Assembly: GCA_046295975.1 (NCBI GenBank)
Contig: JBKBMG010000014.1
Span: forward strand, 35,338-99,337
Reading direction: 5' to 3'
DNA: 64,000 bases
From: UBA2357 sp046295975
Lineage (GTDB): Bacteria; Pseudomonadota; Gammaproteobacteria; Burkholderiales; Rhodocyclaceae
Shown here: positions 33,837-42,358 of the stretch, in pieces
How the letters are laid out: each line of letters opens with the position of its first letter
How positions within the stretch are numbered: position 1 is the first letter of the stretch
The notes under the pieces: model-generated
The model's input: only the letters and a program-made list of their open reading frames with translations
The model's database searches: none
Told to the model about the DNA's origin: nothing
Made by a program: the position numbers and the translations under genes

Positions 33837-34865
33837 TCAGCGCGAAGCCCAGGCGTTGAAGCGCTGTTCGAGCTCTTCACCGAAGTCCACCCAGAACTCG
33901 GTATTGGTGGCGAATGCGCCCTCCATGTTCTGCGGTGCAGTGGGCAGTTCCGCCGCGATCTCGGGCGCCAGCGTACCGACCGCCTGCAGGTGGGTGGGCC
34001 CGTAGGGCACCTCGATCGCCATCTTGGCCTGGGGTTCGGGTTGGCTGGCGTAGGCGATGAACTTGTAGGCATCGTCCAGGTTGGGCGAGCCTTTCGGGAT
34101 GGCCCAGTAGTCGAAGTCGTAGATGCTGCCGTTCCACACGATCTGCAGGTTGCGGCCTTCCTTGCGGGCGGCGGCGATGCGGCCGTTGTACACCGAGCTC
34201 ATCACCAGGTCGCCGGAGGCGAGCAGTTGCGGCGGCTGGGCGCCGGCCTCCCACCACAGGATGTGTTCCTTGATCTCGTCGAGCTTGGCAAAGGCGCGGG
34301 CGATGCCTTCTTCGGTCTCGAGCACTTCATAGATCTTGTCCGGTGTCACGCCGTCGGCGAGCAAGGCGAACTCCAGCGTGTACTTGGCGCCTTTGCGCAG
34401 GCCGCGCTTTCCCGGGAATTTCTCGACGTTCCAGAAATCCGCCCAGGAGGTGGGCGCTTCGGTCAGGCGGTCGCCGTTATAGGCCAGTACCGTTGACCAG
34501 ACGAAGGTGCCGATCCCGCACTCGGTCACCGCTTCGGGCACGAAGTCGGCCTTGTTGCCGATCTTGGCGTAGTCGAGTTTTTCGAACAGGCCTTCCTCGC
34601 AGCCGCGCACCAGCTCGGGCGATTCGACTTCCACCACGTCCCAGGTCACGTTGCCGGCCTGCACCATGGCGGTGATGCGGGCCATTTCGCCGTTGTACTC
34701 GCCGGGGATGACCTTGATGCCGGTTTCGGCGCTGAAGGGTTGGTAATAGGCCTTGGCCTGGCCGGCCTGGGTGGCGCCGCCGAAGGAGATCACGGTGACG
34801 TCGGCATGGGCGAAACCGGCGGCGGCCAGGCCGGCGATCAGGGTGGCGATGAGACGGGTCTTCAT
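33837..34865 (-). CDS. ABC transporter periplasmic binding protein, PotD/PotF-type
   Basis: A 342-residue exported solute-binding protein. The signal peptide is MKTRLIATLIAGLAAAGFAHA, followed by DVTVISFGGATQAGQAKAYYQPFSAETGIKVIPGEYNG and the usual two-lobed family 1 spermidine/putrescine-binding domain. The ATG at 34865 is set by this signal peptide. Given gabD and gabT in the same unit, the ligand could be GABA (as for GtsABCD of rhizobia), putrescine or a related amine. Confidence 0.9.
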   Translation of the reverse strand: MKTRLIATLIAGLAAAGFAHADVTVISFGGATQAGQAKAYYQPFSAETGIKVIPGEYNGEMARITAMVQAGNVTWDVVEVESPELVRGCEEGLFEKLDYAKIGNKADFVPEAVTECGIGTFVWSTVLAYNGDRLTEAPTSWADFWNVEKFPGKRGLRKGAKYTLEFALLADGVTPDKIYEVLETEEGIARAFAKLDEIKEHILWWEAGAQPPQLLASGDLVMSSVYNGRIAAARKEGRNLQIVWNGSIYDFDYWAIPKGSPNLDDAYKFIAYASQPEPQAKMAIEVPYGPTHLQAVGTLAPEIAAELPTAPQNMEGAFATNTEFWVDFGEELEQRFNAWASR

Positions 34866-35080
34866 GGTGTGGTGGTCCTCCGGGTGGTTTGCGGACAGTC
34901 GTGCTGCAAGCGATGAAAGCGATGAAAGCGGTGATGCTGTGCCGCTGCTATGCCAGAAAACGCCGGCTGGGCGTGGTGTGCGCCTAGCCCTCCGGCCTGG
35001 TTCTGGAACGCTTCGGTTCCCTGCGGTGGCAGCGGCGTCGGCTGCCGGGTTCGGTTGGCCTCTCCTGGCCTCAGCCGGTT

Positions 35081-36199
35081 TCAACTGGCTTCGGGTGGCG
35101 CAAGTGCGAGTACGTGGTCGGGCGACAACTCGATATCGACCCGCTCGCCCGCGCCGGGGAAGCGGTCGACCTTGGAAATCGGCGCCTTCATGGTGAAGTT
35201 GTCGCAGCCGGCGACCTGCATGCGCAGACGCACGTGGTCGCCAAGGTAAATCTGCTCCAGTACCTGGGCGCTGAGGCGGTTGGCCGGTGGTGTGTCGGGT
35301 CGTGCCAGGCGCACTCGTTCGGGGCGGATGGAGATCACCGCCGCGCTGCCCGGCCCGCCGGCGTCGCCGACGCGGGCGGCCAGCGCGCTGCCGTCGTCGA
35401 GTACGACGGTGGACACGCCGTTGGCCAGTTCGGCGACGCGGCCCGGCAGGGCGTTGTTCTCGCCGATGAAGTTGGCGACGAAGGCATTGGCAGGGTTTTC
35501 GTACAGTGCCGCCGGGGTGTCGATCTGCTGGATCACGCCGTGGTTGAACACCGCGATGCGGTCGGACATGGTCAGCGCTTCGCCCTGGTCGTGGGTCACG
35601 AACACGAAGGTGACACCCAGTGACTGGTGAATGTGCTTGATCTCGAGCTGCATGTGTTCGCGCAGCTGCTTGTCCAACGCCCCCAGCGGTTCGTCCATGA
35701 GCACCAGTTGCGGCTCGAACACCAGCGCCCGGGCCAGCGCCACACGCTGTTGCTGGCCGCCGGAGAGTTGCTGCGGATAGCGGTTCTCGAAGCCCGACAA
35801 CTGCACCATGCCGAGCGCGCGCTTGACCTTGGCATCGATCTCGGCAGCCGGATGCTTGCGTACCGCGAGGGGAAAGCGCAGGTTCTCCTGCACCGTCATG
35901 TGCGGGAACAGGGCGTAGTTCTGGAACACCATGCCGATGTCGCGCTTGTACGGCGGCAGCTTGTTGATCACCTGGCCGTTGAGGCGGATCTCGCCGGAGG
36001 TGGGTACTTCGAAACCCGCCAGCATCATCAGGCAGGTGGTCTTGCCCGAGCCGGATGGGCCCAGCAGGGTCAGGAATTCGCCGCGGCGGATGTCGAGATT
36101 GAGATCCTTGACGATGAGTGTGTCGCCGTCATAGGTCTTCTGCACGTGCCGGAAGGTGACGTGCGCTTCGCGCGCAACGTCCGACTGCATTGCTGCCAT
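35081..36199 (-). CDS. ABC transporter ATP-binding protein, PotA-type
   Basis: A 372-residue ATPase. Walker A is LGPSGSGKTTC, the signature LSGGQQQRVALARAL, Walker B LVLMDEPLGALD and the switch His lies in FVTHDQGEALTMSD; a C-terminal TOBE domain (about 280-365) follows. It is the first gene of the operon, divergent from the MocR gene, and is separated by 215 bp from the binding-protein gene. The ATG at 36199 (MAAMQSDVAREAHVTF) is used; another ATG lies three codons on. Confidence 0.92.
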   Translation of the reverse strand: MAAMQSDVAREAHVTFRHVQKTYDGDTLIVKDLNLDIRRGEFLTLLGPSGSGKTTCLMMLAGFEVPTSGEIRLNGQVINKLPPYKRDIGMVFQNYALFPHMTVQENLRFPLAVRKHPAAEIDAKVKRALGMVQLSGFENRYPQQLSGGQQQRVALARALVFEPQLVLMDEPLGALDKQLREHMQLEIKHIHQSLGVTFVFVTHDQGEALTMSDRIAVFNHGVIQQIDTPAALYENPANAFVANFIGENNALPGRVAELANGVSTVVLDDGSALAARVGDAGGPGSAAVISIRPERVRLARPDTPPANRLSAQVLEQIYLGDHVRLRMQVAGCDNFTMKAPISKVDRFPGAGERVDIELSPDHVLALAPPEAS

Positions 36200-36401
36200 G
36201 CCCTGTCTCCTGGGTGGGTGTTCTGTCCTCGAAGCATCCGCCGGAGGGGTGGGTTGCGGGCGCCGGCAATCGGGCTGACCAAAACCGCAGCGGGTGTCAA
36301 CGAAGTGCAATAAATCCTAGGCTTTAAATCGGACTAAAGCTGAACCAATTTTGCTAAAGTTTGTGGGACCAATTTTTGCGTTCGCAGCAAATCAGCCACC
36401 G
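36200..36401. promoter_or_regulatory. Divergent promoter region with direct repeats, MocR/GabR target candidate
   Basis: This 202-bp gap is GC-rich on the potA side and strikingly AT-rich from about 36300 onward. Direct repeats ACCAATTT begin at 36344 and 36368 (24 bp apart), and CTAAAG begins at 36334 and 36354 (20 bp apart). GabR-type regulators bind spaced direct repeats overlapping their own promoter, so these are reasonable operator candidates. Confidence 0.5.
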
Positions 36402-37919
36402 ATGTCCGCCCAACTTGCCCGCGAAGTCATCGTCCACGCCTTTCGCAACCAGGCAGATGGCACCAGCCAGCGCTTACGTCTGTACTTGTGCGTGCGCCAG
36501 GCCATTCTCGAACAGCGCCTGGAACCCGGCACTGCGTTGCCGCCCACCCGGGTGTTGGCAGTCGAACTGAGCCTCGGACGCAACACCGTGGTACGCGCCT
36601 ACGACCAGTTGCTGGCCGAGGGCTATCTGGAAAGCCGTGTCGGTTCCGGTACCTTCGTGTCGGACAAGGTGCATAGTGCCAAGCGTCAGCCGCGCCCCAA
36701 CCGCATGGTGGGTGCGCGCAGCGAGGGCCTGTCGCGGCGCGGCAACCGCATCGCCGCCAATGCCTTGTCCAGCCGGGTGCAGACCGGCGCCTTCATGCCC
36801 GGCTTTCCGGACGTGCAGCATTTCCCCTTTCCTACCTGGCGACGGCTGTTGGCCAAGCACATGCGCTTCGAGCAGCGCCATCTCGCGCAGTACGGTTACG
36901 GCGGCTACGGCCCGCTCAAGGCGGCGCTGGCGGACTACCTGCGGGTCACGCGCATGATGTCGTGTGCGCCGCAGCAAATCCTCATTCTCAACGGCTCGCA
37001 CCAGGCGCTGGACTTGTGCACCCGTATGCTCGGCGATGCCGGCGACGGCGTCTGGATGGAGGACCCCGGCTACTGGGGGGCACGCAACGTGCTGGATGCC
37101 GCCGACCTGGAAGTGGTGCCGATCCGCGTGGACGGCGACGGGCTCGCGCCCACCGAGGCGGACTGGAACGGGCCGCCGCCGCGGATGATCTTCGTCTCGC
37201 CCTCCAGCCAGTACCCCACCGGTGCGCAGATGCCGCTGGAGCGCCGGATCAGGCTGCTGGAATATGCCGAGAAGAACCGCATCTGGATCGTCGAGGACGA
37301 CTACGACAACGAGATCTGCAGCTATTCGCGGCCGGTGGCGTCGTTGTTCGGCCTGTCGACCGCGCAGCGCGTGGTGTATATCGGCACCTTCAGCAAGGTC
37401 ATGTACCCCGGACTGCGCCTGGCCTACATCGTGGTGCCGGAAGACTTGGTGGCGGCTTTCACCATCGGCAACGCCGAGCTCTACCGCGAGGGGCGGATGC
37501 TGGAACAGGCGGCGTTGGCCGAATTCATCGAGGCCGGTCACTTCACTGCCCACATCCGGCGCATGCGCTCCATCTATCAGGAACGGCGCGACTACCTCAA
37601 GACCTACATCGACTCCCGGCTGGGCGGCCTCACCGCCACGCCCGACCGCATGACCGGGCTACACCTGCCGGTACGCTTCGCCCAGCCGCTGGACGACGTG
37701 CATCTGGCTGCCCAGGCCTTGTCCGAGGGGGTGGTGTTCCGGCCGCTGTCAGTGTATTCGATCGCTCCGGCCAACCGTCAGCCGGGCATGAACCTGGGAT
37801 TTGCCGCCGTGCCGGTGAAAAAAATGGACGCTCCCGCCAGCACCCTGGTACGCCTGATTGAGGCGACCGTGCGCGACACCGCCCGCAAGGGCAAGGCAGA
37901 TCGAATCCAGTCGTCCTGA
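36402..37919 (+). CDS. MocR/GabR-family regulator (GntR winged helix fused to aminotransferase fold)
   Basis: A 505-residue PLP-dependent regulator. The N-terminal GntR winged helix (LYLCVRQAILEQRLEPGTALPPTRVLAVELSLGRNTVVRAYDQLLAEGYLESRVGSGTFVS) is followed by a class I aminotransferase-like domain, whose PLP lysine lies in YIGTFSKVMYPGLRL (about residue 332). The ATG at 36402 is preferred over an upstream TTG. It is divergent from the transporter-gabDT operon, so by analogy with GabR it probably senses GABA with PLP and activates that operon. Confidence 0.9.
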   Translation: MSAQLAREVIVHAFRNQADGTSQRLRLYLCVRQAILEQRLEPGTALPPTRVLAVELSLGRNTVVRAYDQLLAEGYLESRVGSGTFVSDKVHSAKRQPRPNRMVGARSEGLSRRGNRIAANALSSRVQTGAFMPGFPDVQHFPFPTWRRLLAKHMRFEQRHLAQYGYGGYGPLKAALADYLRVTRMMSCAPQQILILNGSHQALDLCTRMLGDAGDGVWMEDPGYWGARNVLDAADLEVVPIRVDGDGLAPTEADWNGPPPRMIFVSPSSQYPTGAQMPLERRIRLLEYAEKNRIWIVEDDYDNEICSYSRPVASLFGLSTAQRVVYIGTFSKVMYPGLRLAYIVVPEDLVAAFTIGNAELYREGRMLEQAALAEFIEAGHFTAHIRRMRSIYQERRDYLKTYIDSRLGGLTATPDRMTGLHLPVRFAQPLDDVHLAAQALSEGVVFRPLSVYSIAPANRQPGMNLGFAAVPVKKMDAPASTLVRLIEATVRDTARKGKADRIQSS

Positions 37920-38412
37920 ACCGGGTCCGGCCCAAGCGCAGTGGCGTACCCCATCGGTGCTTCCCCGAGGGTGGGTAGCGGACCGACGCGTCCGGCCGAG
38001 GATCGAGCGGCTGCATCATCCTAGTAACCTCAGTTGCCCGCTCTCCATGATCTTGAGTGCCTTACAAAGCGTGGGCTACACAGCTTCGACTACGGTCACC
38101 CAATGGGTGAGTCCGCTACGGGCCCGCTTGCACGCCTGGTGCGCCGCCTGGCTGCGTTGCGCCTCCTTGCAGGGAACAACCATGCCGCGTCGTCGCGCCT
38201 TGCCAGACGACGCCCCAGACGCACACTCGGACACGTCCAACTGAGGTTTCTAGGATCATGCTCGTTCGCTCGGCCTTTCATCTTGTGTTCATCTTCAGGT
38301 CATCCGCTGTTCATCGGTACGGCGTGTGTGCGTCACCTCCCGGGCCATACACTCTGCATGGTCCGGACACGCCCGGATCCGGGATTTCGCAACTCAAACA
38401 CAGGAGTGACCA
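37920..38412. other. Intergenic region occupied by a MITE and a promoter
   Basis: There is no gene in these 493 bp. The middle half is the MITE at 38020-38254. The right part (38260-38412) should hold the promoter of the secreted SnoaL-like protein and includes the AGGAG ribosome site shortly before 38413. Confidence 0.6.
38015..38259. mobile_element. MITE C with 17-bp inverted repeats and ATCAT duplication
   Basis: A 235-bp element (38020-38254) with terminal inverted repeats CCTAGTAACCTCAGTTG and, from the other end, CCTAGAAACCTCAGTTG (16 of 17 identical). It is flanked by direct repeats ATCAT at 38015-38019 and 38255-38259. The interior has no usable ORF, so it is non-autonomous. Ends beginning CCTAG and a 4-5-bp duplication would fit an IS1380-like transposase, though that assignment is tentative. 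Confidence 0.8.
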
Positions 38413-38970
38413 ATGCTTAACAAGATGATCAAGTCCCTGGGTATTGCCCTTGCCGTCGGCTTCGTTTCGACGCACGCCCTGGCCTCACCGGTTCAGAACA
38501 ACAACATTTCGGAAGATGAGGTCCGTGCCGCACAGGAGGCGTGGGGTGCCGCCCTGATCCAGATCAGCGACGACTATGCCGCCGGTGGCATGGAACGCGC
38601 CCGCGCCACTGCCGAGGCGACGCTCGACGCCGCCTACGGCTATGCGCGTGGCCCGGTGCTGTTCAAGCCCACCCTGGCCAGCGGCGATACCACCTTCCGC
38701 GTGACCCGCGACGGCGCGCTGTCGTACTTCGTCGGCGGTGACACGACCTACGGCGACAGCGGTTTCGCGCTCAAGGGCTGGAAGACGTACGAGTTCAAGA
38801 ATGCCGCGGTGTACATCAACGGCGACATGGCGCTGACCATGGGCCACGTGATGCTGACCGACGGCAGCGGCCAGGTCACCACCGTAGACAAGACCTGGGG
38901 CTTCAGAAAGGACGATGACGGCAAGGTTCGCATCGTGCTGCATCACTCGTCCCTGCCCTACGCGAAGTAA
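38413..38970 (+). CDS. Exported SnoaL-like (NTF2-fold) protein
   Basis: A 185-residue protein with a clean signal peptide (IKSLGIALAVGFVSTHALA) and a mature domain of about 160 residues resembling periplasmic SnoaL/DUF4440-type proteins, which databases sometimes mislabel as phosphoribosyl-AMP cyclohydrolase. There are no cysteine ligands of the real cyclohydrolase. The C-terminus (TWGFRKDDDGKVRIVLHHSSLPYAK) is the conserved edge strand. It is convergent with the two-component system downstream. The AGGAG site sets the start. Function unknown. Confidence 0.75.
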   Translation: MLNKMIKSLGIALAVGFVSTHALASPVQNNNISEDEVRAAQEAWGAALIQISDDYAAGGMERARATAEATLDAAYGYARGPVLFKPTLASGDTTFRVTRDGALSYFVGGDTTYGDSGFALKGWKTYEFKNAAVYINGDMALTMGHVMLTDGSGQVTTVDKTWGFRKDDDGKVRIVLHHSSLPYAK

Positions 38971-39016
38971 GCCTGATGAGGCGCGCGGCCGGCAGCACGG
39001 GTCGATCCGGCGAAGG

Positions 39017-39727
39017 TCAAGCCGGCGAGGGTCGATCCGGCTGTTGGGCCGCGCTGTCGTCGATCAGTACATAGCCCAGACCACGCCGCGTGCGGATGAG
39101 CTTGACCTCGTGGCCGTCGTCGATCTTGCGGCGGATGCGTGCCATGTAGACGTCGACGACATTGGTGAGGGGGTCTTCGCTCATACCCCACACGTTGTTC
39201 AGGATGCGTTCGCGGCTCAGCACGCGATGCGGGTTGCGCATCAGCAGTTCGATGATCTTCAGCTCCTTGGCGGTAAACGTGGCCTTCTTCCCCGCTCGCT
39301 GCACCTCCAGGGTGTCCAGGTTCAGCGTGAGATCGGCGTACCGCAGGGTCGCCCCTTCATCGTGGCGGTGGTCCCGATTGCCTATGGCCTGGATCCGCGC
39401 GAGCAATTCCTCGAAATGGAAGGGCTTGCCAAGGTAATCGTCCGCCCCCAGTCGCAGACCGCGGACCCGCTCCTCCACCTCCGACAGGGCCGACAGGATC
39501 AGGATCTTGCTCGGCAGCTTGAGGCTGCGGACCTCCCGGCAGATCTGCAAACCGTCGTGACCGGGCAACATCCGGTCGAGGATGATCAGATCGGGCTGGA
39601 GCTTGCGGATTACCGACAGCGCCTCCTCCCCGCTTTCCAGCAAGGTGGTCGCATAGCCCTCGGCGCTCAGCCCGCGGCGCAGGAAGTCGCCCAACTTCTT
39701 GTCGTCTTCGATGATGAGTACGTTCAC
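39017..39727 (-). CDS. OmpR-family response regulator
   Basis: A 236-residue DNA-binding response regulator. The receiver has the acidic pair IEDD (residues 6-9), the phosphoacceptor Asp51 (LIILDRMLPG) and the Lys of GKPF. The winged-helix output domain includes LSRERILNNVWGMSEDPLTNVVDVYMARIRRKID and RTRRGLGYVL. It is encoded by the promoter-distal gene, overlapping the kinase gene by 4 bp (39724-39727), but the reading order is kinase first on the minus strand. Targets are unknown. Confidence 0.93.
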   Translation of the reverse strand: MNVLIIEDDKKLGDFLRRGLSAEGYATTLLESGEEALSVIRKLQPDLIILDRMLPGHDGLQICREVRSLKLPSKILILSALSEVEERVRGLRLGADDYLGKPFHFEELLARIQAIGNRDHRHDEGATLRYADLTLNLDTLEVQRAGKKATFTAKELKIIELLMRNPHRVLSRERILNNVWGMSEDPLTNVVDVYMARIRRKIDDGHEVKLIRTRRGLGYVLIDDSAAQQPDRPSPA

Positions 39728-41394
39728 GCCTCGTTCTCCAGATCGAACAGCGGCAGGCGTACGATCACCGCGGCGCCGTTCGGCCGGTTGTGCTCAATGG
39801 CAATGGTTCCGTCATGAGCTTCGACCAGTGTGCGGGCGATCGAAAGTCCGATGCCGAGGCCATCCGGCCGAATGCGGGCGGCCTCGGCGCCGCGGAAGTG
39901 GCGATCGAAGAGTGCGTCGATTTCCTCTGCCCGCAGTCCGATACCGCAATCCCTGAGCGTCACGCGGAATTCGTCCTGATCGATCTCGCACGAAAGCCAG
40001 ATCGCGTCCGTGCCGTTTCGGTACTGCAAGGCGTTCTCGGTGATGATTCTGAACACCAGTTGCAGCTTCTCGCAGTCCACCAGCAGGCGCAGCCCCGTTT
40101 CATGTGAGCGGGTGAGCCAGGTCATCGAATCGGTGATCAGTTCGACACCGTGGTGGCCGGCTTGTGTCCGGATCTGCCGCTCGAGGTCGGCATGGACCGC
40201 GTCTGCCGCGCGAACCTCGAGATTCACCGCGACCAGCGCGTGACGGCCTTTGCTCAACATCAGCAAGTCGTCGATCCGCGAGGTCAGTACGCTGCAGCAC
40301 TCGACGATCTTGCGGAAACTCTGCGCGTGCGCGGCGGAGACGGCTGCGTCGCGCAAGGCGAGTTCGGCCTCGCCCATGACGATGGTGGTCGGCGTCCGCA
40401 GTTCGTGGGAGACGTCCACCAGAAAGCGCTGCTGACGCGCTTCCGCATCGTGCAGTTGATTCACCACTTGTTGCAGCTGCGCGGTGCGTTCCTGCACCCT
40501 ATCCTCGGTGGCATCCTGCAACTGGCGCTGACGAAGGTCGGCCGCCTGCAGGTTCCCCGACATCAGGTTGAAGCTGCGTGCGAGGTTGGCAAACTCACCC
40601 GGACCGGCTTCGGGAATCTTGTGACTGAAGTCGCCCCGCGCGAGCCGGTCCGTCCCTTCCAGCAAGCGGCCCAAGGGCGTGTTGAAGTGGCGCGTCAGCG
40701 ACATGCTCAGCAGACAGAACAGAATCACGCCGCCCGCGGCCATTCCCCCCAGCAGCCAGTAGGCCTGCGTCAAGGTCGTGCGCGCCGCCTGCTCCGCCTG
40801 CTCGGCGCGCGCCTTCTGAACCTCGACCGACTTCGCCACGAGCTCGGACAAGTCCGTCCCCTCGAACTTGTCGAACAAGGTCATCAGTGTTTGCCAGCGT
40901 TCCGCGTCATTCTCGAGGCGGTTGATCTCGCGCGTCTGCAAAGCGTGTTGCAGGCTTTCGAGGTTGGTGCGCAGGAAGGCCACATGCTGCTCGGGCTGTA
41001 GCGCGAGGTCGCGCGCCAGGTGGTCCAACTGCAAGTCCCCCACCGCCCGGGATCCATGGTCCAGGCGATCGAGCTGCTCGAACATGCGTTCGAACAACTG
41101 GTTTCTGCGCTCGATGTCGCGCTTGTCGGCAATGATGTACTCCGCCAGCCAGACCTTCAGCCGCTTCGCGTCGGCCCGGAAATGCACGATGTCGGTCAGC
41201 ATCTGCTGGGCCAGCCGGGTCCGTTCCAGGTTGGTGGCGACCGCGCCAAACGCCCAGAAGGTCGCCAGCGATTGCCCGATGATGATTGCCAGCAAGAGGC
41301 TGAGAGACAGAACCAGACGATGACGATACACAATGGAACCTGTGGTGAAGACGGGTTGTGGCGCGCCGGGGATCGGACAGGCAGGCCATGTCAT
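39724..41394 (-). CDS. Sensor histidine kinase with HAMP domain
   Basis: A 556-residue membrane kinase. A first helix (about residues 26-46), a periplasmic helical sensor rich in heptad-like patterns (50-205), a second helix (211-233) and HAMP (234-285, RHFNTPLGRLLEGTDRLARGDFSHKIPE) lead to HisKA with phospho-His330 (DVSHELRTP) and HATPase (N box ITENALQYRNG, G boxes DCGIGL and DGLGIGLSIART). The sensor resembles a four-helix bundle, which often detects small ligands. The ATG at 41394 is one of several possible starts. Its stop overlaps the response-regulator start. Confidence 0.9.
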   Translation of the reverse strand: MTWPACPIPGAPQPVFTTGSIVYRHRLVLSLSLLLAIIIGQSLATFWAFGAVATNLERTRLAQQMLTDIVHFRADAKRLKVWLAEYIIADKRDIERRNQLFERMFEQLDRLDHGSRAVGDLQLDHLARDLALQPEQHVAFLRTNLESLQHALQTREINRLENDAERWQTLMTLFDKFEGTDLSELVAKSVEVQKARAEQAEQAARTTLTQAYWLLGGMAAGGVILFCLLSMSLTRHFNTPLGRLLEGTDRLARGDFSHKIPEAGPGEFANLARSFNLMSGNLQAADLRQRQLQDATEDRVQERTAQLQQVVNQLHDAEARQQRFLVDVSHELRTPTTIVMGEAELALRDAAVSAAHAQSFRKIVECCSVLTSRIDDLLMLSKGRHALVAVNLEVRAADAVHADLERQIRTQAGHHGVELITDSMTWLTRSHETGLRLLVDCEKLQLVFRIITENALQYRNGTDAIWLSCEIDQDEFRVTLRDCGIGLRAEEIDALFDRHFRGAEAARIRPDGLGIGLSIARTLVEAHDGTIAIEHNRPNGAAVIVRLPLFDLENEA

Positions 41395-41665
41395 GGTCCG
41401 CACGGTCCATCGGAAGCACGTGCTCACGCGCCGCTGCGCAAGCGGTACAGGATCATCCGCTTCCTGAGCTCACCGCGTTCGCTGCCCCGGGCGTCGAATT
41501 CTTGACTTCCTACGAGTGCGAGGAGTGCTGCGAGTTCATCTTCGAACAGGCTGCCGAGGGGGTTTGTGGAAAATGCGTTCCTAAGGAATCCGCCCCCAAA
41601 TATTTGATTTGACTTTCCCGCCGAGAACTTTGGAGACCGGTTCCTGGTCGTCGCCGAATGCGGTG
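41395..41665. other. Upstream region of the kinase and end of the AT-rich gene
   Basis: No gene is supported in these 271 bp. Composition falls from GC-rich at the left to clearly AT-richer at the right. The promoter of the kinase operon should lie near its left edge. An 84-codon plus-strand frame here is rejected. Confidence 0.4.
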
Positions 41666-42199
41666 CTACTTTCCGGGATAGTTCATGCGGACAAGTGGTA
41701 GATTTCCGCGCCGTACGGGTCTCAATGTGTACCGAATAGTTCGGCTATTCGTTCTATCGCCCGTCTTGTACTCGGAATGGTACTCGGATAACGCGCCATC
41801 TATGAAAACCAGGTACTCTTTCGCCTCACTGTCTTCACTCAACACGAGCCTGTGGTCATCTATCCTGATCGATACATCATCACGTATAAGATGAGATGTG
41901 TACTGAAGTTCAGGATCTATTTCCGGATCGCCGCTCCAAAACACATAGGCTATCTGATCATCATCAATGCCTACGAACTGTCCTTTTACGATCTCAAAAA
42001 AGAGTACGCGCTTGCAGAAATCAAGATCGCCTTCTGCCATGTCGCACGCCGAACGGACTACCTCATACAATCCAATGTGGCGCTCTACATCAATGGTCGT
42101 TTTGTCACCTGCAAATGCATTTACGGTGATGGAGGCCAAGAAATATAGAAGAATCGTTTTTACGGTTTTCTTATTAAAAGCCCTGGGGAAAATGTTCAT
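41666..42199 (-). CDS. AT-rich orphan exported protein
   Basis: A 177-residue protein I do not recognise. It begins with a signal peptide (KTVKTILLYFLASITVNAFAGDK) and continues as a soluble domain with many Asp/Glu (LVLSEDSEAKEYLVFIDGALSEYHSEYK). Codon use and composition differ sharply from the surrounding genes (many AT-ending codons such as AAA, ATT, TTT), so it was probably acquired from elsewhere. ATG 42199 is preferred to an upstream TTG. No operon partner is present. Confidence 0.6.
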   Translation of the reverse strand: MNIFPRAFNKKTVKTILLYFLASITVNAFAGDKTTIDVERHIGLYEVVRSACDMAEGDLDFCKRVLFFEIVKGQFVGIDDDQIAYVFWSGDPEIDPELQYTSHLIRDDVSIRIDDHRLVLSEDSEAKEYLVFIDGALSEYHSEYKTGDRTNSRTIRYTLRPVRRGNLPLVRMNYPGK

Positions 42200-42358
42200 A
42201 GCAAAACTCAATTACCATGTATTGCTTGCGAGCGTGTCTTGGCCAACAAGTCGTTTCGCATGGCGTTCAAGGATGTTCTGAGACACAACGATACCTGTTT
42301 CCCAGTTCAAGCGTAGCGTTCCTCTTGGCGTTCGATGTATGGGCTCCGCGACGTCACC

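Noticed and set aside
34911..34936. Short AGCGATGAA repeat between transporter genes
   Set aside because: Fewer than three 9-bp copies; too short to interpret.
41358..41612. 84-codon plus-strand frame with CECCEF and CGKC
   Set aside because: It overlaps the kinase start, has no ribosome site, and the Cys pattern is not tied to a known family.
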